DNA of 64,000 nucleotides, from the NCBI GenBank assembly GCA_034687125.1, contig JAQGBZ010000007.1, forward strand, positions 434,001-498,000, given 5' to 3'. Source of the DNA: Neelides folsomi. Taxonomy: Eukaryota; Arthropoda; Collembola; Neelipleona; Neelidae. Shown piece by piece: positions 37,013 to 50,171 of the stretch (position 1 is the stretch's first letter; the number at the start of each line of letters is the position of its first letter). Below the pieces are notes generated by a model. The model saw only the letters and a list, made by a program, of their open reading frames with translations, was not told the DNA's origin and did no database searches. Made by a program: the position numbers and the translations under genes.

Positions 37013-40000
37013 GGTGTCGGGTCGCGTATAAATCCACAGGGTTGTTCTACTGAGCTTCTCGCATCCTCCGACCACTTGAACAATTAAACAGCGTCTTCCT
37101 CTCCGTTCAACCGCGATTCAACGACTGGGCTCGGCTACCTGGGAAATTGGCTCAAGAAGGGTGCGGTGCCGGAATTGGAGTCGGAGCAACGGTAAGTCGT
37201 AAGGGACGTTCTTATCAGGAAGGAACGGAGCTTTGCGTGTTCGTGATTGGAGAGGGCCAGGTAAGTGAGGAATGGGAAAGTTAGCCAACTCTTCAAGCCC
37301 AAATGTGTGATGGTGTGGAGGTTAAGCGAGCCACGACCATAAAACCCTGTTCCACTAATGCCCCCATCGACCCACACAGATTCCAGGCTCCTTAACTACT
37401 CAATCTTCATCGATCTTCATAAATCCCTGAGGAATCTCGTAAACAAATAGCGGAATCGCCAAAGACATCATCTATCACAGCCTCACTTTCACAATGCTAC
37501 ATAGTTTCTTCTTAATGCCCAGCCTTTCCTCCTCTTTTAATCACCAATGGTTCTTCACTCCCAAACACATTTACCAATAACTAACTATTGTGCTAACCTT
37601 AAACGACTTATGTTTGATAAACGTCGCATTAAATTTTTCTTTCCATTCCTAACTATAAGAATTAAATATTACACATGAGTCTTTACATTATTGGCTTCAT
37701 CTTTGATTATAGTAAGCAAGTATTAAAAGTAATGCTTTTTATGATTCAAAGATATTTTAAATTCATCGTTACAATAAGTATTTGTAAGCCTCATGCATTA
37801 AGAAATATCAGATTTGTCCAATTTTATGATATTTAGGCTATATGATTTACAGGGCCAATCTCATGGTTTTCATGGTTAAGATGAGGCCATAGGTGTTGAG
37901 AGAAAGGTAAGTTCCATAAGTAATACATTGGTCCATGTGGTTTTTAAGGTCCTTGGTTTGCCCTCAAGTCGACGGCATGCGACTGCGGCCCTTGAGAAAG
38001 CTTCTTTTACTTCTTTACCCCATTTGACATCATCACTTGAGTTTAAATGTGACGAGTGTTGGGGCTGAAAGTGTTCCGTATTTCACATTTATTAAGCTGG
38101 TGAAGGGTTTTAAATTGAATACATATGTCTGCATGGCATTTGACATTTCCTTCCATTTTCATCTCTGCCTGTGTTTTTTCAACATTGGAGCAGCTATGTA
38201 AATTTCCCATTTATAGATTTGCAACATAGACTACTTGTATGTATGTATATGCATAGGTTTTGAGGTATTAAGCCACCGAGTGTTTGAGCACCTTCCGTTT
38301 ATTCTGGAGGGTAAATGGAAATGGCATGATGATGATTAGGTTTTAAGGGGAAAGTACTACTTTTTGCTCCTTTTACCGCGCCTATACTCACCCGTTGCGA
38401 ATTCTGCAGTCCCACTCACATCTCGACTCGAATCTATTTATGTAAAGAACATGTCAACATACTTGGCCCATGGCCTATTTACTAAGAACTTGAAAGATTG
38501 GTTGACGGCCATCAGGATCGGATATCTCTACACCAAATCCACCTCTGGTTGGCTTAAGGTCAAGTTAAAGGTTCTTCTTTGAAGTCGAGACGTTTTCCTG
38601 ACTTCAACTCACTCGCCCCAACTCTATGATTCGATTATTTGAGGTAATAAAAGGAAAATTGTATTATCGAGTGAAGGAGAAATTACAAAGTTTCTCTAAT
38701 CGCTCTTTATGATCTCAAGTTCTATTAGCCAATTTGAACAATTAGACATATTTTATGCAATTAATGGAATTTTGGCGCATTATTGTTAACATGGAAGAAG
38801 AAAAAGTATTTTTGTATATTCAGTTACCAACTTGAATGGCCAATATTTAAACGTCAATTCATGTATTGTAATTAAGCATTGAGATTGAGACAGCTAATGA
38901 AATCAAATATCGATTTAAGTATATTTATATGTTACTGAAAGATTATTGCGTGCTCTGTGCATCACATACCTTTGTAATATTATAACATTGAATATATGCA
39001 TTATTTATTATTTTTCAGTAAAAGGGTCCTTGCAAGAAATTCGTAAACTTTATTTGCCAAATTGAATTGAAAAACTGATTTAAAAGGATGTGCAAACTTT
39101 TTTATTAAATAATACATAATTTGATAAATCTGCACTCTGTTTACATTTCTTTTATAGGGACAAAGCGAATAGGAGCATTCAAAATGCTATTCTTCAATTT
39201 TCTCAATCCCGATTCAATCCCGTCTTGGTTCGAATATAAAGAATCGAATTTGCATTTAAAGCCTGCATGAGTTCCTACGTATTTATGAACATTAAGCACA
39301 CTCGTTTTACTCGACATAACTTCTTCGTTTAAGACTCAATGACATGTTTTAAGACTTAAGACAAGGTAAAGAACAAACATGTACATGGAACTGACGGATT
39401 GCTAATGGATTTAATGGGAATGAAAAGTTTTTATGTTCCAGTTCAACGGTATGGAGGATTTAACAGCTAAAATCCTATCAAAATTTCATTGCTTAGTTTG
39501 AGAGAAAAAGTTAAAGCCTTCGATCGTAAAAAATATATTTACTATCAATTACAGTTGACAAACAATGATTCTTAAAACACAATTATTGTATTTCAGAATT
39601 TGGCAAACTCAGGCAAACTCAATAAATTTATATGTATTTATTATTATTAAATGTTATTATTATTAAATGTAATATACAGAAATAACGTAGAGGTTTCAAC
39701 TTACAATATAAGGAAAAATAAATAATAAAATTACCATAAAAATATGATATGTGTTTACTACGCATGCATTTTTTATTTACTTATCTTGATTTTTTAGTCA
39801 CATTTATAATTAGTTCTGTAAATAATTATTATTAATTATGCCAACGCGGTATTTTTAATTAATATGTAAAGCCTAAATACTCGTATTACTTAAACTTGCA
39901 CACTGTGACAATAATATCATAGTTTATAACTATCACATTACAAATAAAAATTTTCATATAAAAATATGCATTTAGTAATTATGCAAACAATTACAACACT

Positions 40001-42224
40001 CAATCTCGGTCAGCAAGTGAACATACCTTATACACCTTGTGTGGCTATTCCGGTATATTTACATAATGGGTACTTTGTATATGTACGTGTTAAGGTTAAG
40101 ATACACGAATCAGCAAAGAAAATTGATTTGTAAGGTAAGTAATTCCCAATATTTGTTACTTGAACTTACTATAACTTGAACAAAATTAAAACTTAAATTG
40201 AAGAATCGAAAATTGATAAAGTTTTTCCTACTTATTAACAAAAGTTTCCCAAAGTTGTTTCCCAACTTTTGGTTGAAATTGGATCAAACAAGATATTTGA
40301 AAATGATGAGGTTATTGGAAAGTAAGTGAAAGTATATCATATCTCATGTTATGTAATATTTCCAGCTAAATTCTGTAATATGAATCAATTGGTATGAAAT
40401 CAAGTCTTTATTGGGCGACTAACTTCTGTCGTGACTCATCATGTGTGAGATCCATGCAATAAATTTAATGCATGAATGGCGAGTTGACCCATTTCAACAT
40501 AATACTTACCAAGTTAGAGTTTGAATTAGTATTGTGTATGTATAAAATACTACGGACATATACATATATATGTGCATATATTATATATTACCTAGAAAGC
40601 ACATATATACATATTAGTAGTAGTATTTTTATATTATTTTAAGAATGTGGATTTTACATTATTCACTTTTAAGTATAAAATTGTTTTTACGTCTTTATAT
40701 TAAATAACAGAAAGTTATATGATATATGAATACCTACCTACTAGTATGTACATACATACATAAATATATACCATTATACTCTAGACTCTAGATACTTATA
40801 TGTGTGAATGTAAGTGCTGCACGAATATGAAATGACATGTTCATTCTCACTCAAACTACTTTTAAGAAGCATTATCGACAGGAGTTTTAACGGCTTTTAC
40901 ATTGGTCCAAAAACTATTCATTAATCACGAAATGAACTTAAATTTAATAATTTAAGATGCAAGTCTGTAACGTACCTATACTGTATATACTGTACTTATT
41001 CATGAGTACCTTGGTATGTATACTTTTATATTCCTACTGTGGTCGCGTAGATTATTTCGTGGCATACTCGATAATTGCTTTCTTTTTTCAACTTATTACT
41101 GCCACATTTAGTACTTATGTAGAGCATGTACAGTAGACTGTTATTTAAGTATAGGTAAAGTTATATCTATATTTACATTAGCTACACATATATGTATTAA
41201 GTAGGTAACGTACATACCATATATGATCAAATATCCCTAGGTTATATAGACCTTCATTATCTAATTCAATGAACTAATGAATTATTTGTCATACAATTTT
41301 GACTGATCTGCTATGGGTGCTACATACTATGTATGCTACTATTTACATATTTTTGTATAGTATATCTGCTCATTGTATTTGTGTCATATACCTTATTCGC
41401 TTGGTCCTTTACTTTGATATTTAAAGTCTCTGTTTGAGTATATACATGTATCTTAATGTTAATGCTAGTAGTTTTATGCAACTACAGACGTCGAGTGAAA
41501 GCTCTGAAGTATTAATTATGTTTACGTGTTTATTTTGCGTGAATCGTGAATTTGGTCAAATTGGTGAGGCCTTGAGTTCTTCAATGTTTTCTACTTTATC
41601 TCAAATTGAAAAATTACACATCTAAACTATTGGAAATGCGCCGAAAGCTTTCAATAGAGACCAAATATCTTCCAAGCAAAAACGTATGAAGTGATTGGAA
41701 AGTAAAATGAAAGTCAATTAATTAAAAGTAAACTTCTATTGTTCTTTACCTATTAGGCTATGGTACTCTTACACCACATAGGTAATTAAAATTAATATTC
41801 TCCTTTACTAAAATTTACAAATATAAATATTTAAATTATTTTGTAAAATAGTAGCCCTTCGTACAATAAAAATCAATTTTTCTAGATACATAAGTAGTTT
41901 ATTTAAATAACAGAGGCACTTGATTTCAAAATTTGATGAAAATTTGAAATAGTAATGAAAAAGTTTGAGAATCCATGTAGAAATAATATTTGCTTTAATC
42001 ATCAATTATGTATGGAATCAACAATGGTATAAACTTGGAATTGGAGACGTCAAAATGAAAGTGAACTGAAGGAGTTGAGTCTTCCGCAATCAGTAGCATT
42101 GTAGTATATGTGTGTTTCTATTGATTTGGCACAGTCAGCTGCCTTTGTCCGTCAATCTGTCTGGGGACGAGGGAGGAAAATAAAGAAGACGAATGAAGAT
42201 CAGCTATGAGACGCAGTTCGGGGT
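37013..42224. other. 5.2-kb intergenic region
   Basis: The first ~500 bp is GC-richer and likely promoter of the Ly6 gene. The rest is AT-rich, with TACA/TATA microsatellites (for example 40550-40600 and 40740-40780). At 39600-39650 there is a motif 'GGCAAACTCAGGCAAACTCA', resembling the subterminal repeats of the element at 54950-55807, next to a duplicated TATTATTATTAAATGT unit. No gene is supported; small frames at 38364-38582 and 41434-41625 look random. Confidence 0.5.
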
Positions 42225-45200
42225 TTAAAATCCTCCGAAGGGCATGTGTCCCAGGTCTTCCTGGCGGAAGTGGAGGCGCGGAGCAAACCTCTGGCTCCCG
42301 GGCGGCCCATTTCCGCCCAAAGGTCCCCCGTAGGGATTCGGAGGTGGGCAGTTGGGGTACGAGGGGGAGTAGGAAGGCCCGGGAAGGTATGGAGGGGCCG
42401 AGTAGGTTCCTCCGGGACTATTGCCGCACTGTCCGTACCCTCCGTAGCCAAACACGGAGGAGGGGGGTGGGGGGCAGTAGGTGGGGCCGAGGGGGTTGAC
42501 CCCGAACCCCGGTCCTAGCTCGTTTTGGTAGTAGCCCGGGTAACTCTGCCCGGCGTAGCCCCCACTGTGGTTATACGGAAGGAATCCGGCCGAGGCGTCG
42601 TAGGAACTGTGACCCATCTGCCCCGACTGATGACCCATTCCTCCTTGGAGGTCAGGATGAGCGCTGATGCAACCCCCGCTTCCACTCAGCGGCAAACCCA
42701 CGTCTGACTCGGCGATGCTGGGAATCTGATCCACCTTAAACAAACACAACTTTGAGTCCCAATCACATGGAGGAAATTGGAGAGTGATATTAAAAGTACT
42801 CGACTCCCTCCAATTTATAATATTTAGATTCCTTGATTGCTTTTATTCACCTTGCTCTAATGTTCCTTTCCAAACAAAAAGGTAATGTGGGGAATTGATA
42901 CAAAAATGACAAAGACATTAAGAATAATTCAACGGTAATTATTACAGGTATACTAACTAGTAAATCAGGGATCTATCGATGACTCTGAAGCTTGCAATTT
43001 TTTTAAAAACGCAGTCTTTTTCAGTATAGAAACTTTAATAACTTAATAAATCTGCCTCTTTTATTTCTGATCTGTTAATATTGTAAGTATTTACGATAAG
43101 TTAAATTTTCATTTGTGTTAAAGAAAGGAAGTGAAGAATAATGAGTAAAATGTTTAAATGTATGTAGTATATTAAGATTTAATATTGAGAAACCTTGCTA
43201 TACTTGGTTTGATGAATATTGTAATTCTTTAAGATTCTTAGGATATTATATTATATTGACAAGTTAATAGATTTTGGTACAATTTGAGTGGGGGGGGGGC
43301 AGAGCGAGAAAGTAGAATTTTTTACGTAATAGTATAAAGGTACAATACAATAGTTTATTCAATAGCGTATATTATTTTATTTATTATATAATTTTATATA
43401 AAAAATCGTAAGACCTACGTTCAGAGAGAAATGTACACGACCGGATGAAATAGAGGAATAGTTGTAGTACTTCAGTATACGAGAACATAGGAAAATCAAT
43501 TGGTACCATATTATTTGGATATGACAAGAGAGCTTGTAGGAAGTGAACGAGAGTGTCTTCCTCGCCCAAGGAATGTATATAGGAAATTAAAAATATGAAT
43601 GATCAATTAAAGGGGCTGTCTGGAGAGAATCAGATGGAGTGGAAGGTTTCGGGTTTTAATTTCCTGGTTGGGCCTTTGGGGTTCTTCCCTTAGTAAATAG
43701 AATGAGGAAACCCTATATGGTGAGTCAATTACCAGAGATTCGAGCCCAGAGAGTGACTTTGAAGACACGTCAAGAGGTTTGTTCTCGTAAGGAGCCATGT
43801 ACGGCATCCCGGATTGCGTCTGCGGAGGGCACTCGAGGGCCTCATCTGCCGAGAATTTCAATTACAGAATGAAGGGGATGGGGATTGAAGTACCGATGGG
43901 TCGGTGGCCCGGAGGCTGCGGCGGGTAGGGCTGATTATCGAAGGGCCGTCCGGATAGATCTTCCAGCCGCGGCTCGTCGTAGGACGAATATCCCGGGAAC
44001 GGGGCTTCCTGCGGGGCCCGCGGGTAGAAGTTCCGGGCGGAGGAGCAGAGGAAGGAGTCGTGGGGCTTCCCTTTGCGTCGGCCCTCCTCCCGCCCGCCGA
44101 GGACGTCGAAGGGCGGGTCGGGGTGGCCGTGGAAGGGGGACGGCGGCGGGGAGCCGCAGGAAATGGCCGCACTGATCTCCGACGACAGATCCGACTGGGT
44201 GGTGAAGGAGTGATGGGAGGGAGAGGGCCCTCCGCTCCCGGTGTTCGAGAGACTCTCCTCCCTCCGTCGTTCTTCCCCGTTCGTCCCGGTGGAGTAGCCG
44301 GAGGAGACCGAGCTTCCTGTCTGCGTCTGACAGTTGCCGATGCTGCTCGGCCGGCTGCTCTCAATTAGGACGTCAGGGCTCGGATTGCCCACTGGCGGCT
44401 CTTCGCGGGTTTTCTTCGGCCGTCCGCGACGACGACGTTGGCCCTCAGGCGGCTTCTCCACCACGCGGCTCTCCTCCTCTTTCACTTTTTTAACGAGACG
44501 CGGAGTGGGAGCCCGCTTTTCCATCCCTTTCCGAGGCCTCCCGCGCTTCTTCTTCTCGGGCACCTGGACGTCGGGAGGCGGGTCGTCTTTGCGCTCCTCG
44601 GCCTCAACCTTTGTGGCTGCTTTCGGCTCATTGAACACAACTTCTGATTCGTCGAGCTCGGTGACCAGACCGTTGAGATAGTCTCGGAACTTTTTCAGAG
44701 CTTTGTAGAACGGAACTTTGTCGGCCGCCCTCGGGAGTTGAGCACAACGGGCACTTGATGAAGGCATCACCCAAATATACTAAAATTCATAATAACCACA
44801 ATTTTATTATGGTCAATACTAACTTTCACTGGAACAAACTTTTTATATAGTAGCCTACTTAAATACATGAATAAATATAGACCTAAGGTAATATATCTCT
44901 GTGTGTACTCTTAATTATGTAAGTACAATTATGTAATACAATACAAAATCAAGAAAAGTACATACTATAATTGTACAATTATTACCTCTATGAATTTTTT
45001 AGATTATAATGATAATAAATACAAGCAAATATTTTATGAAATATATGTATATACTCTACATAGAGTTTTATCTATTATGATTGTAACTTTAACTAATTAA
45101 TTAACTAACTCTAAATTTATATAAAATATTTAGTAAAAGTTAATTAATTTTATTTACCGTATTTGTTCCTTCGACAAAATCTTTTTGTCTTCCGAACGGG

Positions 45201-46562
45201 AAATCTTTCTTCCCTGAAAATACTTCGTAAATGAGCTTGCCGTTGAAAACAGCAATTTTTGGGCGAAATTTTTGAATTTTGTCAAGTAGTATTTGACATC
45301 CTTGTTTAATTTCTCTTCGAGTCAAATCGGCACTTCCCTTTGTAGGCCTTGCGACCATGTTAGTAAATCCAATTCCATTCCGAATTAAATTATGGTCATC
45401 GTCCGAAGTGAGAGGGTCAGGAATAAGGCCAGATAAAAAGAGACATTTCCCTACAAAAACATAATAATTATAATCTTTATACTTTAGTAATTCAAAAAAC
45501 CTTTAATCACCAATTAATTAACATCTTTCTCTTCAAATTGAAAACTTACAGAAATGATTTCCAGGACCAGCGTAATGATGTCCTTTGTAGGCAGCGAATA
45601 AACCCGGATTGATTCCGATCTAAAGAAAGTGATAGAAAAAGTGAGTAAGTCCCAGGCGATTAGCAAGTGAGTCATAGAGGTTATATTCTATGTAAATTAA
45701 CTTACGATGACAATGTCCAAATTTGGTCGTAAATGGTCTGGGAGCGTTCTTAGCGACACTTCTGCTTCGGAAAGTCCGTTGAAGCGTTCATTTCTCCTCT
45801 TGTCTCTTGGATTTAAATCAAGTCCGTCTCGCTCAATGCAATTGCTCCCATTCATCTCTTCCTCACTAGGGATAAGGAAACGTGAGAAATAGTTAATAAA
45901 AGATCACAACGATCGATTTATTTCACAAGGAACAGCCCCATATACATACATCATATCTAACTGCATAGTAAGGTGCTATAGTCCTATGATAATGCACCGA
46001 GTAGGGGGATATAGAGACGATATTTTATCCTGTGTAATGGCCCTCCACATCAACCCATCTCTATCGACCGCCAGTATTGGACAATAATGGATAACAAATA
46101 AATGAGGAATAATGGGAAGAATAGTGATTGAAAAGGATTATGGGGGGACTTACGTTTCCGACTTCCTTCTCCGACCACGTTTCTTCTTAGGGGGCGGGAT
46201 GGCCGAGGTCGGGGCGGGCGAGAGGGTCACGGCGGCCTCTTCCACAAAGGAGTATGGGTCGCCGGGGAAGTGGTCCATCTTTGAAGGGCCGAGTAGGTGT
46301 CGTAGGTGGATCTGGGAGAAGTCGTCGGCGGGGCGGAGTTGCTCCAGCTGTCCGCACTCGTGTCTCTTCGGGGCGCAGATGGGATCCACACAGGTCTCGT
46401 AGCCGTCGTCTCTGGCCGCCGTCTCGACCTTCATGCAACTGGGAGGGGGTGAGCGGGGTCGGAGGGCACGGGGGGACCTTACTTGGGATTCTCCATCCCG
46501 CCGTCGTCCATGGAGGCGCCGAGGAGCTTGGCCGTTTCACAGAACAGGCTCGCGATCTGCAT
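42225..46562 (-). CDS. TDG: Thymine-DNA glycosylase with a long AT-hook and Gly/Pro/Tyr tail
   Basis: Exons 46562-46483, 46438-46154, 45865-45706, 45619-45550, 45450-45158, 44779-43894, 43845-43733 and 42734-42225 join in phase to ~798 aa. TDG removes T or U (and oxidised 5-methylcytosines in vertebrates) from G mismatches in base-excision repair. The catalytic domain is clear: 'DIVIIGINPGLFAAYKGHH' with catalytic Asn179, 'GPGNHFWKCLFLSGLI', 'NGIGFTNMVARPTKGS', 'KIAVFNGKLIYEVFSG' and the DNA-insertion loop 'VMPSSSARCAQLPRA'. AT-hook-like motifs flank it ('KKKRGRRRK' before, 'KKKRGRPRK' and 'RRRGRPKK' after). The C-terminal ~350 residues are low complexity, Pro/Gly/Tyr-rich. Exon 6 may instead read on to a TAA at 43862-43864 (601-aa form), because the 48-nt intron after it is unusually short. 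ATG 46562 is the first in-frame Met of the first exon seen; an earlier exon is not excluded. Confidence 0.92.
42735..43732 (-). other. Last intron of TDG
   Basis: A 998-bp intron (donor CTG|GTAATTG, acceptor TTTAAG). It is AT-rich with a run of ten G at ~43290. Nothing else is recognised. Confidence 0.6.
43846..43893 (-). other. 48-nt candidate micro-intron containing an in-frame stop
   Basis: It opens GTACTTC and closes CTCGGCAG, with a pyrimidine-rich body and a TAATTGA that could act as a branch site. It is a multiple of three and includes a TAA in the TDG frame. The frame is open and protein-like on both sides. Confidence 0.55.
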
Positions 46563-49500
46563 GGTCGGACCACGGGTTGGTGACTTTGGGCGCCATGGGT
46601 CCCGTCCACTCCCTCACTCGACTCGCCGATTCCCCATGGGGGCTGATATGGTGTGTGGAGCGCCGCCTCCTCCGGCGGCTGATATGTTCAGGGCGAAAAG
46701 ATGGCCAGCTACTCCAAGCCTCCCTTTTCCCACTCGTATTGATCTTATGCGGAGAGTAATTGGTGAGGGTTGGACTGGGAAGATGAGACTGAGGCGGAAG
46801 GAGCGGAGAAAGTCGATAGACTCGGCTAGGGGCCGCTCAGGATTCGGAGACTCTTTCAAATCTCGGATCCGATTCGGAGTATTTGGGGACTCGGAGCTCT
46901 CTTTTAGGAAGCGCGGAGACTCCAAGCCCCGAAGATGAAAATCAATAGGCCGAGCCTTCTCCCTGCCTCCACTCAACTCGCAGCCTCCGCCCGGGTCGGA
47001 GTCCATTCTCATCAATAGGCCCTCATTGTCCTTCGACTCCGGCTGCCCGCCGCCCCTTTCTCATGCAAATGAACGGCCGGTCGTCACCGCAGGCCTCCCT
47101 TCATCTCCCGCCTCCCTTCTTCTCCGAGGCCACAATGCCCGCAATTTCACGGCTCAAGTGCCATAATTGATTCCACACGAGAGAAGCAGGGTATGCTAAT
47201 AAGACTCGCCACACTCGTCCTCTCCAGTATTTATTGTACGCACGTAGGTAATTTAGACTCCGTCCCTCATTCTCTTCCATTTATCACGTCTTTCCACTCT
47301 CCTTGGCAATTTGTCCTAATCAAAAGACCATTGGTGACATGGACTCTTTTCAAAGGCCCTCCACTCCCGCTTATCACCAGACCGAAGAAACACTTTCCTC
47401 ACATTTCTCCAAATCTTTTTAAGCCCCTGTTTCCTTCACCGCTCCCTCACCCATTGTCATGTCATGGTACAATAGTCAGAATGAGACAGACGGAAGAGAT
47501 GAGCTCTCAGGCTCTCTAAGGATCTCTCACATTCGTGATTCAACTACCAAACGAGGTGGAGACGACACCAGGGTTTATAATCCATTTACTTACTTTATTG
47601 ACTAATGAAATGCCTTCCTTGTTGTACAGACCTGTCATGTCCACAAGCTTAGTCGGACGATAAATAAGATCCAATTAATGGTCCTACAAAAGGGACTTTA
47701 AACTTCTACTTGAGAACCAATGGCCGGAATTATAGGCAAAGGTTAATGTTAATTCACGCCGTATTTATAGACGGCGGCTAAAATTAACCTGTTTGCATTC
47801 TTCAAAACTAGAACTTTCCTATTTACGCAGACTTTTCTCTTGAGATCTTCAAACGCTGAGGAGTCAATTCCCGAGCAAGGCAAAGCCTTCCTTATAAAAA
47901 GGAGAAAAGAATTGGGTCTCTTGAAGAAGCAAAAATAGGATTGGAATTTGTGTTTGGCATCCCGTCAGTTCCTTTCTCAGTCCTTCAGTTCCTATTAGAC
48001 CTGGAGAAGGAAGATCTGATGCAGTGGGAATCCTCTGCGTCATTTACATTAAACAATATATTTGTTCCTACCAACCATACATATAAATACATCTACCCCT
48101 TTACTGCCCATAAAACATTCCTCCAATTTGAAAAATGTTGCGTCGTATTTAAGACTAAAATAGAAAGTCCACTTAACTGTTCTCTTGCCCATGGCATAGA
48201 GGAGAGCTCTTTGTGAACTGAAGCTTGAAGACCTGCCAGCAACAATTTCCTCTTCTCAACCACTTGGTATATTCCCTACAACTCGCCCGGATTTCACCGA
48301 CGAGCTTCAATACACTCCCTAACAAGAAACGCAAGGGGTCCGAAACGTCTCTTCTTGTAAGTCAAGTCTGTGTAAATGTACCAAGACGTGTCGAGTGAAG
48401 GTTTTCCCAAATAAAGTGCGTGTCTTGTGAATGGTTAATATAAATCGGGATCTGATCAGCATGCCGGCCTCGGTTCAATGGAAAAAGTTCCAAGTAACAA
48501 AAGAGTTCTCTACATTACCTATATATTCAATTGGGATTTATCCATTTACTCAATAAGTAATAAAAGTATAAACATCCATCATGCAAAAAAACCAATATTG
48601 TACATATAAATAAGTGTATAACGATACATACCTAACTACGATTTTAAAGTGTGTGCGTCAGTAAATAATTGAAAATAATTGTTGAACATTATTTGCATTC
48701 ATTTTTGTGACATTGAGAACGTATTATACATATTTTTTTAAATCTACCTATGTGTTGAACATACATAAGTAAGTAAAATAATTTTACATAATTTATTTAC
48801 TATTTAGTAGACTGCGTAAAGTGTTGAGAATCTTGATCCATTGAAATTGATTTAAAAAATCTGAAAGTTTTGTAAAATATTGTAATTCATAATTTCAAAG
48901 TATTGATCAGGGTCTTGAAATAATGTAATTAATGGTTTGGAGGTAAATGGGATAATTTAATGATGATTTGAACGGAGTGTCTGCATTTTGTTGTGGCGAG
49001 CGAGGGAAGTTGAGGAAGCCTTGGTTTGGGAACTGTGGGTTCAAGAGCCATCTGCACATCTGCGGTCTTTTGCTTACAGCTGGGCTCCACGGCGTATCTT
49101 ATTTATATTGGGGAAATGAGACGTCGTGTCTGGTCCTACTTAAGACAGAGTTCAGGTGGAGGAAATGTAGAAACCAAAGGTGTGTGATTGGAGTCAAGAT
49201 TGAGCATGGAACGAGGTTGAGGGGAAAGTTAAAAGTTAAATAGAGGAAATGATCATGGTGTGGTCCGACAGGTGTTTTCCGTCCTCGTTCCTCCCTACCT
49301 TCCTGAAGGTACAACAATGACGGAGTTGTTCTCGTGACTCAAAAGACCCCAAGTACCGATTCGGACCTTAAGGGTTCAAACCACTCGAGACTCTTGAGGA
49401 AGAGTTGGAAAATGGTGACAAAATAAAACATCTTCCCTTTACTTTCAAATCTTCGGCGGAGGGTAAGACTTTCACTATCAATTAATTGTTTTTTAATTTT

Positions 49501-50171
49501 GGCAAATGTGGTTGTGGTAAATATTTTGGAATTAAAATGTCAGGGATTTGGATGAATTTAAAAGGTTTGGAATTTAAAGGATTTGGAATTGTATAACTTT
49601 GTTCCCAATTAAATTACAATTTTTCAAGTTCGATGGATCAACACAATCCTTGAGATTAAATACCAAATTATTACTATGCTTAATTATTAGTAAATATTAG
49701 TTTTTCAAGCTTTTTATTTTGGTTTTATCTTCTCATAATATTAATTGTTTGGAAAAACAAGTTAACTTGCACGTATTCCTATCGATTTTATCATTATCAA
49801 TTTACTTTTAAATAATGTGATTTGTAATCATTTACAACTTTTCTATTTTAGTTAAATTAGTAATTGCGAGCTATTTTTGATTGAATGTTAAACTTTGTCT
49901 AATATTATATGATCGTTACATGATGTCAATTCAAGCACCTCGTTTTGGTTGATAAATAGTAAATTGGTTAATTTTGATATATGACGGCATGTGTGTTAAA
50001 TTATACATAAAGCAGTCAAGGTTTATTTCAACCATTTCTTTACTTTAATTGCTTAATGTTATGCATATAAATAATTGGGAAGTAGATATTTTTATGCGTT
50101 TTATTTGATATGAGTTCAAATCATAATTGGATATCTATCAATCTATTGACTGATGTATTCTTATCTTCTAG
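46563..50171. other. Divergent promoter region between TDG and MAST
   Basis: 46563-47200 is GC-rich with many CpGs and is probably the TDG promoter or leader; a 134-codon minus-strand frame there is attributed to composition. A consensus-like TATA box, TATAAAAAGG, stands near 47892. 47.2-49.4 kb is of middling GC, with several frames under 110 codons that match nothing known. Upstream MAST exon(s) must lie here or further left, because the first recognised MAST exon begins with an acceptor. Confidence 0.45.
47892..47901 (+). promoter_or_regulatory. Possible TATA box on the plus strand
   Basis: TATAAAAAGG sits ~2.3 kb before the first recognised MAST exon, in a region otherwise without gene. 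It could drive a MAST leader exon or an unseen transcript. It is weak evidence by itself. Confidence 0.25.

Noticed and set aside
46614-47015. 134-codon minus-strand frame upstream of TDG
   Set aside because: Ends in a stop before the TDG start, has no recognised domain; likely GC-rich leader or promoter.
48968-49243. 91-codon plus-strand frame with several cysteines
   Set aside because: No signal peptide, no spacing typical of Cys-rich families, no splice context.
49290-49400. Possible tRNA T-loop (GGGTTCAAACC)
   Set aside because: No matching acceptor stem, D-loop or A-box at the right distance.
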